From positions 2,307 to 51,429 of the forward strand of contig NZ_NHSK01000161.1 in NCBI RefSeq assembly GCF_016653355.1: 49,123 nucleotides of DNA, written 5' to 3'. Within the stretch, counting starts at the first letter, position 1. Every line of letters begins with the position of its first letter. Source of the stretch: Rhodoplanes elegans (GTDB lineage Bacteria; Pseudomonadota; Alphaproteobacteria; Rhizobiales; Xanthobacteraceae). A program made the translations under genes and the position numbers. Positions 32,925 through 41,359 of this stretch are shown piece by piece. The notes under the pieces are model-generated. The model made no database searches. It was given only the letters and a program-made list of their open reading frames with translations, and had not been told where the DNA came from.

Positions 32925-34157
32925 TCAGGCCTTCAGCGGGAAGACCGGCTTCACCTGGGCGAAGGCGTCCGGATAGATCACCTTCACGTCGTTGTCCTGG
33001 ATCTGGGTGTTGAGCGGCAGCGCGCTGACGTTCTGGCCCTCGACGAACTTCGAGCGTCCGTACGGCATCACCCCGCTGCCGAAGTCGCGGCTCGACAGCG
33101 CCGCGATCAGCTTGTCGGAGGCGACGCCACCGGCCACCTCGATCGCCTCGGCCATCAGCATCACGGCCGAGTAGTTGAGCGGCACGTTGTAGACATAGGA
33201 CTTTCCGGCCGCCTCGGTGCGGGCCCGGATGTCGGCCGACTTCGGGTTCTTCGGGTCGTGCCAGTGGTTGCAGTCGATCACGCCGTCGGCGGCCTGCGGG
33301 AACTCCTTGACGAAGCGCAGGCTGGAGGCGCCGCCGCCGAAGATCGCATAGATCGCCTTCGGCCGAATGCGCTGCTGCTGCATGGTGCGAGCGAGCAGCA
33401 CGAACTCGCCGTAGTAGTTCGACGGGATCACGAGGTCGGGCTTGAGCGAGCGGATGCGCAGCGCGATGTTCGACATGTCGCGCGCCGGCGTCGGGTGCGA
33501 GATCGTCTCCAGCACCTCGAAGCCGAGCTTGGGCAGCTCGGAGCCGAGCAGCTTGGCGAGGCCGGAGCCGAACAGCCCGTCCTCGTGGACGATCACCACG
33601 GTCTTCACCGGCTTGCCGGCGGCGTCGTTCAAGGTGACGAGATTCTTCAGCGCGACCTCGGTCGCCATGCTGAAGCTCGGCGCCATGCGGAACGTGTTCT
33701 TGAGGCCGCGCTTGGTGATCGCGTCGGCGACACCGACGTCGACCAGATAAGGAAGGTCGTAGCGGGCTGCCGCCTGTGTCGCGGTCATGCACAGGCCACT
33801 GCCGAAGCCGCCGACGATCGCCGCCACCTTCTCGCCCTGCAGGCGCTCGACCTCCTGGGCCGCGGCCTCGGGGTTCGAGCGGTTGTCGGCGAACACCATC
33901 TCGATCTTGGCGCCGCCCAGCGCCTTCAGGCCGCCGGCCGCGTTGATGTCGGCGATGGCGAGCTCGGCACCGAGCCGGCCGAGGTCGCCCGCCTCGGCGA
34001 GCGCGCCCGTCACCGGCTGGATGATGCCGAGCTTCACGGCCGGCGCCTGCGCCCGCAGCACGGTCGGGGCCGCGACCAGGGCCGCGCCGGCGGCACCGGC
34101 CTTCAGCACTGCGCGGCGCGAGAGCGCGGCGGCGAGCCGGCGATCGGACGATGTCAT
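32925..34157 (-). CDS. Branched-chain-type ABC transporter substrate-binding protein
   Basis: A 410-residue periplasmic-binding protein of the LivJ/amide-urea type. It starts with a Tat-like signal (SRRAVLKAGAAGAALVAAP, probable cut after the LRAQA near residue 38). The mature part reads VKLGIIQPVTGALAEAGDLGRLGAELAIADINAAGG, then VAAIVGGFGSG and VHEDGLFGSG. Ligand unknown; it is expected to be the compound degraded by the operon. The ATG at 34157 overlaps the GntR stop by 4 bases, so regulator and transporter are cotranscribed. Confidence 0.93.
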   Translation of the reverse strand: MTSSDRRLAAALSRRAVLKAGAAGAALVAAPTVLRAQAPAVKLGIIQPVTGALAEAGDLGRLGAELAIADINAAGGLKALGGAKIEMVFADNRSNPEAAAQEVERLQGEKVAAIVGGFGSGLCMTATQAAARYDLPYLVDVGVADAITKRGLKNTFRMAPSFSMATEVALKNLVTLNDAAGKPVKTVVIVHEDGLFGSGLAKLLGSELPKLGFEVLETISHPTPARDMSNIALRIRSLKPDLVIPSNYYGEFVLLARTMQQQRIRPKAIYAIFGGGASSLRFVKEFPQAADGVIDCNHWHDPKNPKSADIRARTEAAGKSYVYNVPLNYSAVMLMAEAIEVAGGVASDKLIAALSSRDFGSGVMPYGRSKFVEGQNVSALPLNTQIQDNDVKVIYPDAFAQVKPVFPLKA

Positions 34158-34993
34158 GGACGGGTCCCTTTCTTGCTGGCGGTCCGCTTCGGACGGGGGG
34201 CGCTGGACTCGGAAGACGGGCCGCTCGTGCACACCACGGTCGGGGTCCACCGACGGGTGCCGTCGGCTCCGGTGCGGACGAGGTCCATCTGAAAGGCGTA
34301 ACGGTCGGGCCGGTAGAGCGCGTGCAGGTGCTCGACGCCACGGCCGGACGGCTCGTAGACGACGCGGGTGAGCGAAATCACGGGGTCGCCGGGCGCGAGG
34401 TCGAGCGCCTCCGCCGTCTCGGGACCGACCAGACTGGCGCTGATCGACTGCGTCGCGCGCTCGGCGACGACGCCGGAGCGCTCCATCAGCTCGAGCAGCG
34501 GAATGGTCGCGAGGTCGCGCTCCGAATAGGTGAGGCCGATGCGCTCCGGCACATGCGTCGTCAGATAGGAGAACGGCTGCCCGTCGATCAGCCGCACCCG
34601 CACCGAGCGCTGCACGCGCTCGCCGCGGGCGAGGCCGAGCGGCTCGGCGATCGAGGCCGGCGGCACCACATAGGCGAAGGACAGGAGCTTCACCGCGGTG
34701 GTGCGGCCCATCTCGATCAGGTTGGAGAGCACGTTCGAGAAGTCGGCGACGATCGGCCGCGACGCCGGCACGTCCTCGACGAAGGTGCCGGAGCCGACGC
34801 GCCGCCGCACCAGCCCTTCGTCGGCGAGCAGATCGAGGGCGCGCCGCACGGTGACACGCGAGACGCCGTGCTCCTGCGCCAGCGCCGGCTCGCTCGGCAG
34901 CCGCCCGCCCGGCGCCACCGCACCGGTGACGATGCGGTCGCGCAGCAGCAGATAGAGCCGGCGTGTCTTGAGAAGCTCGACGGCGGCCGTCAA
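34154..34993 (-). CDS. GntR-family transcriptional regulator (HutC/UTRA type), TTG start
   Basis: A 279-residue repressor with an N-terminal winged helix (GGRLPSEPALAQEHGVSRVTVRRALDLL, about 29-56) and a UTRA effector domain (about 90-245). No ATG lies near the conserved start. A TTG at 34993 follows a GGGAG site by a normal spacing, so I choose it; the frame is open much further upstream but without similarity. It heads the region C operon and should repress it until the substrate or an intermediate binds. The palindrome at 35072-35099 is a candidate site. Confidence 0.88.
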   Translation of the reverse strand: MTAAVELLKTRRLYLLLRDRIVTGAVAPGGRLPSEPALAQEHGVSRVTVRRALDLLADEGLVRRRVGSGTFVEDVPASRPIVADFSNVLSNLIEMGRTTAVKLLSFAYVVPPASIAEPLGLARGERVQRSVRVRLIDGQPFSYLTTHVPERIGLTYSERDLATIPLLELMERSGVVAERATQSISASLVGPETAEALDLAPGDPVISLTRVVYEPSGRGVEHLHALYRPDRYAFQMDLVRTGADGTRRWTPTVVCTSGPSSESSAPRPKRTASKKGTRP

Positions 34994-35071
34994 ACGGGGC
35001 TCCCGGTTCGTTCGGGCGAGATGACACGGCGCGCCGGGTCTGGGCGGGCCGGAGTGAATTGTATCAAAAAC

Positions 35072-35099
35072 CAGACAGCTTCTGTCAACGCGCTGTCTG
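35072..35099. promoter_or_regulatory. Candidate GntR operator upstream of region C operon
   Basis: CAGACAGC (35072-35079) and GCTGTCTG (35092-35099) are perfect 8-base arms with a 12-base spacer, and GACAG-CTT-CTGTC is nested in the left half. It lies 79 bases before the TTG of the gntR gene, in the AT-richer part of the intergenic region (35000-35315). HutC-type GntR proteins bind such palindromes, so autoregulation is likely. Confidence 0.5.
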
Positions 35100-35294
35100 C
35101 CGATATGGTGGGCAGTCGCCGCTCGATCCGGCCGCATTGTGCGCCATTCCGCACTGCACTGCTCAATCGAGCAGCCATGGAATGCACGGATCTTCCACGA
35201 ACCTGTCTCATCGATGGGATCGGTCGGAGTCACCGCGATACGATGACGCAGCCGTGACGCCGGCAGATCCGCAACCTCTTCACGGGTTGGGATC

Positions 35295-35317
35295 ATCCGG
35301 GCTAACATTACCCGGAT
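35295..35317 (+). promoter_or_regulatory. Inverted repeat over the start codon of a small gene; possible leaderless promoter
   Basis: ATCCGGG (35295-35301) and CCCGGAT (35311-35317) form a 7-bp inverted repeat whose right arm includes the first two bases of the ATG at 35316. The loop contains TAACAT (35303-35308), a possible -10 element 7 bases before the ATG, with TTCACG (35279-35284) 18 bases further up as a weak -35. No ribosome site is visible, which would suit a leaderless mRNA. Confidence 0.3.
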
Positions 35318-35570
35318 GGCACAGCTCACCCCCGTCCAACTGAGGCTTTCGCAAGCCGAGCGCCGGGTCGCCTGCGACCGGCGCCACATCGCGCTGCAGC
35401 AAATGTTCGTCGACGGGCTCGAGGCCCGCGGCTTCGACCCGACCGGCGCGCGCCTGGTGCTCGGCCAGCTCGCCGAGACGTTACAAATCAGCCTCGCGGT
35501 TCGGGCGCGCATGCGGGCGCTGGCCGGAGTCGCGGAAACCGACGACCCGCGACAATCCGCGGCGGCGTGA
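35316..35570 (+). CDS. Small hypothetical protein
   Basis: An 84-residue, mostly helical protein (LTPVQLRLSQAERRVACDRR, then two further helices around GLEARGFDP and LVLGQLAETLQISL). No family recognised; no membrane segment or signal. It stands alone between divergently and convergently placed regulator genes (gntR on the left, marR on the right), and its end faces the marR stop 50 bp away. Codon use is like the rest of the window. See the note on its possible leaderless start. Confidence 0.55.
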   Translation: MAQLTPVQLRLSQAERRVACDRRHIALQQMFVDGLEARGFDPTGARLVLGQLAETLQISLAVRARMRALAGVAETDDPRQSAAA

Positions 35571-35619
35571 CGCCCGGGCGTCGCCGCGGTCGGACGTCGT
35601 CCGATCGGGCGGAGGGGGG

Positions 35620-36153
35620 TCAGCCCTCGTCGCGGTCGCCCATCATGGCGGCGATCTCGCGCAGCGGGGCGAACAGTCCGGCATAGACGTCGGCGCCGAG
35701 GCGTTCGACGATGCGCTGCTCGTGATCGGCCGATATGCGGTGCAGCTTTCGCATCAGCAACCGGCCGTCCGCCGTGAGCGAGAGCGCATGGGCGCGGCGG
35801 TCGCGCGCAGTCGCTTCGCGGCGCACGAGGCCGCGCGCCTCGAGCGCGTCGATCATCGCCACCAGATTGGTCTTCTTGATGCCGAGCGCATCGGCGATGC
35901 GGGTCTGGCTCAGACCCGCGTTGCGCTCGATCACGGTGAGGATCGAGTACTGGGCCGGGCGGATGTCGAGCGCCTCGAAGCGCGAGAAGAAGTCCTGGAA
36001 GACGGCGAGCTGGGCGCGACGCAGGACGTAGCCGACCCGCTGGTCGAGCGGACCGAAATCGATGGACGTCTTCGCCGGGGAATCGGCGGGTCGCGGCTCG
36101 GCGCCGTCGCGCCCGACCGGTTTCGTCGTTCTCGCGCGCAGAGAAGAGTCCAT
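35620..36153 (-). CDS. MarR-family transcriptional regulator (CouR/FerR/PhdR-like role)
   Basis: A 177-residue MarR protein: VGYVLRRAQLAVFQDFFSRFEALDIRPAQYSIL, recognition region LSQTRIADALGIKKTNLVAMIDALE, and wing VRREATARDRRAHALSLTADGR. The N-terminal 30 residues are unordered. It is divergent from the region D operon. MarR repressors (CouR, FerR, PhdR) that release DNA on binding hydroxycinnamoyl-CoA control such clusters in several bacteria, so the same is likely here. The ATG at 36153 gives normal family length; one 14 codons upstream is possible. Confidence 0.9.
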   Translation of the reverse strand: MDSSLRARTTKPVGRDGAEPRPADSPAKTSIDFGPLDQRVGYVLRRAQLAVFQDFFSRFEALDIRPAQYSILTVIERNAGLSQTRIADALGIKKTNLVAMIDALEARGLVRREATARDRRAHALSLTADGRLLMRKLHRISADHEQRIVERLGADVYAGLFAPLREIAAMMGDRDEG

Positions 36154-36251
36154 TGTCTCGGGACCTGAGAGTTGGAGATCCGGCCGGCGAGGCATTTCGA
36201 CACAGGCGGCCGCCGGCCGACTGCTTCCGCGAAATTACGCAGGGCCGGCGG

Positions 36252-36277
36252 TTGACGCAACATAATAGTTATATAAG
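36252..36277. promoter_or_regulatory. AT-rich divergent promoter/operator region between marR and region D operon
   Basis: In otherwise GC-rich DNA, 36252-36277 holds TTGACG followed by an AT-rich run with ATAATAGTTAT and the perfect palindrome TTATATAA (36269-36276). The TTGACG to TATAAG distance (14) is short for one promoter, so two overlapping divergent promoters or a MarR operator are both possible. It lies about 85 bases before the ATG at 36361. Confidence 0.4.
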
Positions 36278-36360
36278 ATCACCATCAGGCGAAGACGTCC
36301 GGCCGCCACGCGCAAACTAACGGACGCACGCCGAGGAAACGTCACATCGAGGAGAGGGCC

Positions 36361-37539
36361 ATGCCCCTTGAGATTCGCGCGCTTCTCGCCGGCGCGGCCG
36401 TGTCGGCACTGCTCGTCGGTGCCGCCCATGCGCAGGCCGGTGCGACCGCCGACGGCGGCACCGTCAACATCGGCATCACGGTGTCGCAGACCGGCCCCGC
36501 CGCGGCGCTCGGCATCCCGCAGAAGAACAGCGTCGCCCAGCTTCCCAAGAAGGTCGGCCCCTACACGGTCGAGTACACGGTGCTGGACGACGCCACCGAT
36601 CCGACCAAGGCGGTCGCCAACGCCCGCAAGCTGATCGCCGAGCAGAAGATCGACTATCTGCTCGGCTCCTCGGCGACGCCGGCGACGCTCGCGCTGGTCG
36701 ACGTCGCCGCCGAGACCAAGACCCCCTACTGCGCCATGGTGCCGACCCGCTCGCTGGTCGATCCGATGGACGACAAGCGCCGCTGGGTGTTCAAGGCCGT
36801 GCAGGACGACACCATCATGGCCGAGGCGCTCGCCGAGCACATGGCGAAGAACGGCGTCAAGACGATCGGCTTCCTCGGCTACACGGACGGCTACGGCCAG
36901 GGCTGGCTCGACGCCGTCGGCAAGGTGATGCCGGGCAAGGGCATCCAGGTGGTCGCGACCGAGCGGTTCCAGCGCACCGACACCAGCGTCACCGGGCAGG
37001 CGCTCAAGATCGTCGCCGCCAATCCCGACGCCGTGCTGATCGCGGCCTCGGGCACGCCCGCCGTGATGCCGCAGAAGGCGCTGAAGGAGCAGGGGTACCG
37101 CAAACCCATCTACCAGACGCACGGCGTCTCCACGATGGAGTTCGTGCGGGTCGGCGGCAAGGACGTCGACGGCACCGTGTTCCCGGCCGGCCCGGTGGTG
37201 ATCGCCGACCAGCTTCCGGACTCCAATCCGATCAAGAAGGTCGCGCTCGACTACATCAAGGGCTACGAGGCGAACAACAAGTCGCCCGTCGCCGGCTTCG
37301 GCGCCCACATGGTCGATTGCGCGCTGCTGATGATCGACGCGCTCGGCCGGATGAACAGCACCGCGAAGCCCGGCACGCCGGAGTTCCGCGCCGCGCTACG
37401 CGACGCCATCGAGGGCTCGAAGGAGGTCGTCGGCAATCACGGCGTCTTCACCTTCTCGCCGACCGACCATGCCGGTCTCGACAAGCGCTCGCGCGTGCTG
37501 ATCAAGATCGACGGCGGCAAGTGGACGCTGCTGCCCTGA
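36361..37539 (+). CDS. ABC transporter substrate-binding protein (aromatic acid/branched-chain type)
   Basis: A 392-residue periplasmic protein with a Sec signal peptide (LLAGAAVSALLVGAAHAQA, cut near residue 25). The mature part begins VNIGITVSQTGPAAALGIPQKN and contains DYLLGSSATPATLALVDVAAE and IGFLGYTDGYGQGW. It belongs to the LivJ-like group that includes p-coumarate and other aromatic-acid binding proteins of Rhodopseudomonas (CouP type). An AGGAGAGG ribosome site precedes the ATG. First gene of the region D operon, divergent from marR. Ligand: probably a hydroxycinnamate or phenylpropanoid, by context. Confidence 0.92.
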   Translation: MPLEIRALLAGAAVSALLVGAAHAQAGATADGGTVNIGITVSQTGPAAALGIPQKNSVAQLPKKVGPYTVEYTVLDDATDPTKAVANARKLIAEQKIDYLLGSSATPATLALVDVAAETKTPYCAMVPTRSLVDPMDDKRRWVFKAVQDDTIMAEALAEHMAKNGVKTIGFLGYTDGYGQGWLDAVGKVMPGKGIQVVATERFQRTDTSVTGQALKIVAANPDAVLIAASGTPAVMPQKALKEQGYRKPIYQTHGVSTMEFVRVGGKDVDGTVFPAGPVVIADQLPDSNPIKKVALDYIKGYEANNKSPVAGFGAHMVDCALLMIDALGRMNSTAKPGTPEFRAALRDAIEGSKEVVGNHGVFTFSPTDHAGLDKRSRVLIKIDGGKWTLLP

Positions 37540-37597
37540 CCTGACGCCGGCGCCGGGCGTTCCGGCGATCTCGAGTCTCTTGGTGTCGACACGTGAC

Positions 37598-37618
37598 GCA
37601 CCGGCCGCCGGCCGGTGC
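37598..37618 (+). promoter_or_regulatory. Strong hairpin between binding-protein and permease genes
   Basis: GCACCGGCC (37598-37606) and GGCCGGTGC (37610-37618) form a perfect 9-bp stem with a 3-base loop and no T-run. It sits in the 141-bp gap after the binding-protein gene, the same place as the hairpins in the region C transporter. It probably stabilises the upstream mRNA or attenuates downstream expression. Confidence 0.5.
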
Positions 37619-37680
37619 GGGGACGTGGCGGAGACGTCGTGGCTCGCTCCGAGGCGGCCCGACCGCATGGCGAGCCCGGC

Positions 37681-38721
37681 ATGAACACGACGATCGCACT
37701 CTTTCTTCTGCAGGACGGCGTCATCAACGGCGCCGTCTACGGGCTGCTCGGCGTCACGCTGGTGATGGTCTTCACCATCACGCGGGTGATCTTCGTACCG
37801 CAGGGCGAGTTCGTCGCCTGGGGCGCCCTCACCTTCGCGGCGCTCGAGGCCGGCAAGGTGCCGGGCACCGCCTGGCTGCTCGTCGTCCTCGGCGTCGCCG
37901 CCGCGATCCTCGAACTGGTCCGCGAGCGGGCCGCGCTCACGCCGCGCCGGGTCGGCCTGATCCTCGCCCGCGACGTCGCCCTGCCGGCCGCCGTGCTGGC
38001 CGGGGTCGTGCTGCTGGCGCCGCTCCAGCCCGGCACGGTGGCCGGCCTCGTGCTGACGCTGGTGCTGCTCGTGCCGATGGGACCGCTCGTCTACCGGCTC
38101 GCCTTCCAGCCGCTTGCCGACGCCTCGGTGCTGGTGCTGTTCATCGCGGCGATCGGCGTGCACATCGCGCTGGTCGGGCTCGGCCTCGTGTTCTTCGGCG
38201 CCGAGGGTTTTCGCACCACGCCGTTCTCCGATGCGATCGTCCCGTTCGGTCCCGCGGTGATCAAGGCGCAAGGGATCTGGGTGCTCGCCGTGACGGCGCT
38301 GCTGCTCGCAGGCCTCTGGGCGTTCTTCGAGTTCACGCTCGCCGGCAAGGCGCTGCGCGCCACCGCCGTCAACCGGCTCGGCGCCCGCCTCGTCGGCATC
38401 CCGACGCGCGCCACCGGCCGCGCCGCCTTCGCGCTCGCCGCCGCGATCGGGGCGCTGTCCGGCGTGCTGATCGGCCCCCTGACGACGATCTACTACGACA
38501 CCGGCTTCCTGATCGGCCTGAAGGGCTTCGTCGCCGCCATCATGGGCGGGCTGGCGAGCTATCCGCTCACGGCGCTGGCCGCCGTGCTGGTCGGGCTCCT
38601 CGAATCCTTCTCGGCCTTCGTCGCGAGCCCGTTCAAGGAGGTCATCGTCTTCTCGCTGATCATCCCGGTGCTGCTGTGGCGCTCGCTCGCCGCCGGCCAT
38701 CAGGACGAGGAAGAGACCTGA
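37681..38721 (+). CDS. Branched-chain-type ABC transporter permease (LivH-like)
   Basis: A 346-residue permease with LivH marks: [33 protein letters not shown] at the start, [19 protein letters not shown] in the coupling loop, and [27 protein letters not shown]. It is about 50 residues longer than typical LivH because of an insert at about 60-130 with two extra hydrophobic stretches. The ATG at 37681 is the first fitting start. Its stop shares a base with the start of the fused livM-livG gene (TGATG). Confidence 0.92.
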   Translation: MNTTIALFLLQDGVINGAVYGLLGVTLVMVFTITRVIFVPQGEFVAWGALTFAALEAGKVPGTAWLLVVLGVAAAILELVRERAALTPRRVGLILARDVALPAAVLAGVVLLAPLQPGTVAGLVLTLVLLVPMGPLVYRLAFQPLADASVLVLFIAAIGVHIALVGLGLVFFGAEGFRTTPFSDAIVPFGPAVIKAQGIWVLAVTALLLAGLWAFFEFTLAGKALRATAVNRLGARLVGIPTRATGRAAFALAAAIGALSGVLIGPLTTIYYDTGFLIGLKGFVAAIMGGLASYPLTALAAVLVGLLESFSAFVASPFKEVIVFSLIIPVLLWRSLAAGHQDEEET

Positions 38722-40517
38722 TGCGCGCGCCCGACACGCCCCCGTCCCGACCGCTTCTCCACCACCTGCCGCGCGTCGCCGCGATCGGCGCGATCGCGAT
38801 CGTGCCGCTGGTGCCGGGCATTCCCGATTTCTGGATCACGCTCGCCGGCTACATCGGGCTGTCGAGCCTGGTCGCCATCGGGCTCGTGCTGCTCACCGGC
38901 GTCGGCGGCATGACGTCCTTCGGCCAGGCCGCCTTCGTCGGCTTCGGCGCCTACACAACCGCGGTGCTGACCAAGGACTTCGGCCTCTCGCCCTGGCTGA
39001 CGCTACCGGCGTCGCTCGCCACCACGGGCGCCATGGCGCTCCTCATCGGCGCCGTCACGGTACGGCTCTCCGGCCATTTCCTGCCGCTCGGCACCATCGC
39101 CTGGGGCATCGCCTTCTTCTATCTGTTCGGCAACGTGGAGGCGCTCGGCCGCTTCGACGGCATCAACGGCATCCCGCCGCTCGACGTCTTCGGCACTCCG
39201 CTGATCGATGCGCGCGCCGTATTCTATCCGATCTGGATCGCCGTGATCCTCGCCGTGATCCTCAGCGAGAACCTGCTCGACAGCCGCATGGGCCGGGCGA
39301 TCCGGGCGCTCCGCGACGGGCGGCTCGCCGCCGAGTCGTTCGGCATCGACACGGCACGCGTGAAGCTCGTCGTGTTCGTCTACGCGGCGCTGCTCGCCGG
39401 TCTCTCCGGCTGGCTCTACGCCCATGTCCAGCGCGCCGTCTCGCCGTCGCCCTTCGGGCTGAATGCCGGCATCGAGTATCTGCTGATGGCGGTGCTCGGT
39501 GGCGCCGGCCACGTGCTCGGCGGTGTGCTCGGCGCCGGCATCGTGACGCTGCTGAAGGATCAGCTCCAGGACGTCCTGCCGAAGCTGATCGGCGCCGACG
39601 GCAGCTTCGAGACCATCGTGTTCGGCATTCTCATGGTGGTCGTGCTCCAAGTGGCGCGCGACGGCCTGTGGCCCTTGGTGATGCGGCTGCTGCCGAAGGC
39701 CCCCCCGAAGACCGTTGCGGCCGGCGTGCCGCTGCCGGCCCGCACGATGCCCGAGCGCGGCTCGCCGCTGCTCGCCGTCGTAAACGCGCGAAAACAGTTC
39801 GGCGGGCTGGTCGCCGTCAACGACGTCAGCTTCAAGGTGAAGGCAGGCGAGATCGTCGGGCTGATCGGGCCGAACGGCGCCGGCAAGAGCACGACCTTCA
39901 ACCTGCTCACCGGCGTGCTGCCGGCGACGACGGGCGAGATCACGCTCTCGGGCGAGCGGATCGAGCGATCCAGCGCGCGGGCGATCGCGCGGCGTGGCGT
40001 CGCCCGCACGTTCCAGCACGTCAAGCTCGCCCGCCAGATGACCGTGCTGGAGAACGTCGCGCTCGGCGCCCATCTGCGCGGCCGGGCCGGCGTCGTCGCC
40101 GCGATGCTGCGGCTCGACCGCGCCGACGAGACCCGGCTGCTCGGCGAGGCGACCCGCCAGCTCGACCGCGTCGGGCTCGGCGCCCATCTGCACAAGCCGG
40201 CGACCTCGCTGGCGCTCGGCCAGCAGCGCGTCGCCGAGATCGCCCGCGCGCTCTGCCTCGATCCGCAGCTCCTCCTCCTCGACGAGCCGGCCGCCGGCCT
40301 GCGCTTCGCCGAAAAGCAGCAGCTCGGCGCCTTGCTGGCGCGACTGCGCGACGAGGGCGTCTCGATCCTGCTGGTCGAGCACGACATGGACTTCGTAATG
40401 AAGCTCACCGACCACATCGTCGTGCTCGACTTCGGCAAGAAGATCGCCGAGGGCCCGCCGGCCGCCGTCGCTGCCGATCCCGCCGTGCTCGAAGCCTATC
40501 TCGGAGGTGTCGAATGA
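38721..40517 (+). CDS. Fused LivM permease-LivG ATPase
   Basis: A 598-residue fusion. Residues 1-325 are a LivM permease (GGMTSFGQAAFVGFGAYTTAV, ALRDGRLAAESFGIDTARVKL); about 350-598 are a LivG ATPase (Walker A GPNGAGKST, RRGVARTFQHVKLARQMTVLENV, LALGQQRVAEIARAL in the signature position, LLLLDEPAAGL). A Pro/Ala-rich linker joins them (LPKAPPKTVAAGVPLPARTM). Such fusions occur in aromatic-acid importers. The ATG at 38721 shares one base with the livH stop; the long open stretch upstream is antisense or out-of-frame shadow. It overlaps livF by 4 bases. Confidence 0.93.
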   Translation: MRAPDTPPSRPLLHHLPRVAAIGAIAIVPLVPGIPDFWITLAGYIGLSSLVAIGLVLLTGVGGMTSFGQAAFVGFGAYTTAVLTKDFGLSPWLTLPASLATTGAMALLIGAVTVRLSGHFLPLGTIAWGIAFFYLFGNVEALGRFDGINGIPPLDVFGTPLIDARAVFYPIWIAVILAVILSENLLDSRMGRAIRALRDGRLAAESFGIDTARVKLVVFVYAALLAGLSGWLYAHVQRAVSPSPFGLNAGIEYLLMAVLGGAGHVLGGVLGAGIVTLLKDQLQDVLPKLIGADGSFETIVFGILMVVVLQVARDGLWPLVMRLLPKAPPKTVAAGVPLPARTMPERGSPLLAVVNARKQFGGLVAVNDVSFKVKAGEIVGLIGPNGAGKSTTFNLLTGVLPATTGEITLSGERIERSSARAIARRGVARTFQHVKLARQMTVLENVALGAHLRGRAGVVAAMLRLDRADETRLLGEATRQLDRVGLGAHLHKPATSLALGQQRVAEIARALCLDPQLLLLDEPAAGLRFAEKQQLGALLARLRDEGVSILLVEHDMDFVMKLTDHIVVLDFGKKIAEGPPAAVAADPAVLEAYLGGVE

Positions 40518-41296
40518 CCGCCTCGTCTCTCGTCGACCCGACGCCTGCCGTCGGAGCCGAGCCGCGCCCCGCGCCCGCCGACGCGATCCTCGCGGTCGAC
40601 GACGTGTCGGTCAGCTACGGCCGCGTCGAGGCGGTGCGGCGCGTGTCGCTCACCATTCCGCGCGGCGGCATCGTCACCATCATCGGCGCCAACGGGGCCG
40701 GCAAGACGACGCTGCTGAACGCCATCGCCGGCGTGCTACCGGCCGCCGGCAGCATCCGGCTCGACGGCCGCGACATCGCGGGCGAGGACGTCGAGACGCG
40801 GGTCGGCGACGGGCTCTGCCTGGTCCCGGAGAAGCGCGAGCTGTTCCCCACCATGTCGGTCGAGGACAATCTGCGGCTCGGCGCCTGGCGGCTCGGCAGC
40901 CGCGCCGCCGGCGAGGGATTGGCCGGCGTGTTCGAGCGCTTCCCGCGCCTGAAGGAACGCCGTCGCCAGCACGCCGGCACGCTGTCGGGCGGCGAGCGGC
41001 AGATGCTCGCCATGGGCCGCGCCCTGATGGGCCGCCCGCGCGTCCTGATGCTCGACGAGCCGAGCCTCGGTCTCGCCCCGCGCATCGTCAAGGACGTGCT
41101 GCGCATCGTCACCGATTTGCGCCAGACCGGCGTCTCGATCCTGCTCGTCGAGCAGAACGCCCGGGCCGCCCTGCAGGTCGCCGACTACGCCTATGTGATG
41201 GAGCTCGGCGAGATCACGATCCATGGCCCGGCGGCCGAGCTCGCGCAGGACCGCCGCGTCATCGACAGCTATCTCGGGCTCGGCGCCCGGCATTGA
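40514..41296 (+). CDS. Branched-chain-type ABC transporter ATPase (LivF-like)
   Basis: A 260-residue LivF ATPase: Walker A GANGAGKTT, VPEKRELFPTMSVEDNLRLGAW, signature LSGGERQMLAMGRALM, Walker B VLMLDEPSLGLAP. The first 25 residues are an Ala/Pro-rich extension. It completes the importer with the binding protein, LivH and LivM-LivG. A 63-bp gap leads to the enoyl-CoA hydratase gene. Confidence 0.93.
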   Translation: MTASSLVDPTPAVGAEPRPAPADAILAVDDVSVSYGRVEAVRRVSLTIPRGGIVTIIGANGAGKTTLLNAIAGVLPAAGSIRLDGRDIAGEDVETRVGDGLCLVPEKRELFPTMSVEDNLRLGAWRLGSRAAGEGLAGVFERFPRLKERRRQHAGTLSGGERQMLAMGRALMGRPRVLMLDEPSLGLAPRIVKDVLRIVTDLRQTGVSILLVEQNARAALQVADYAYVMELGEITIHGPAAELAQDRRVIDSYLGLGARH

Positions 41297-41359
41297 ACGC
41301 CGCCGCTCGGCCCGCCGAGCGCACGGACCGAAAGCGATTTTCCGACCAGGACCGCCATC

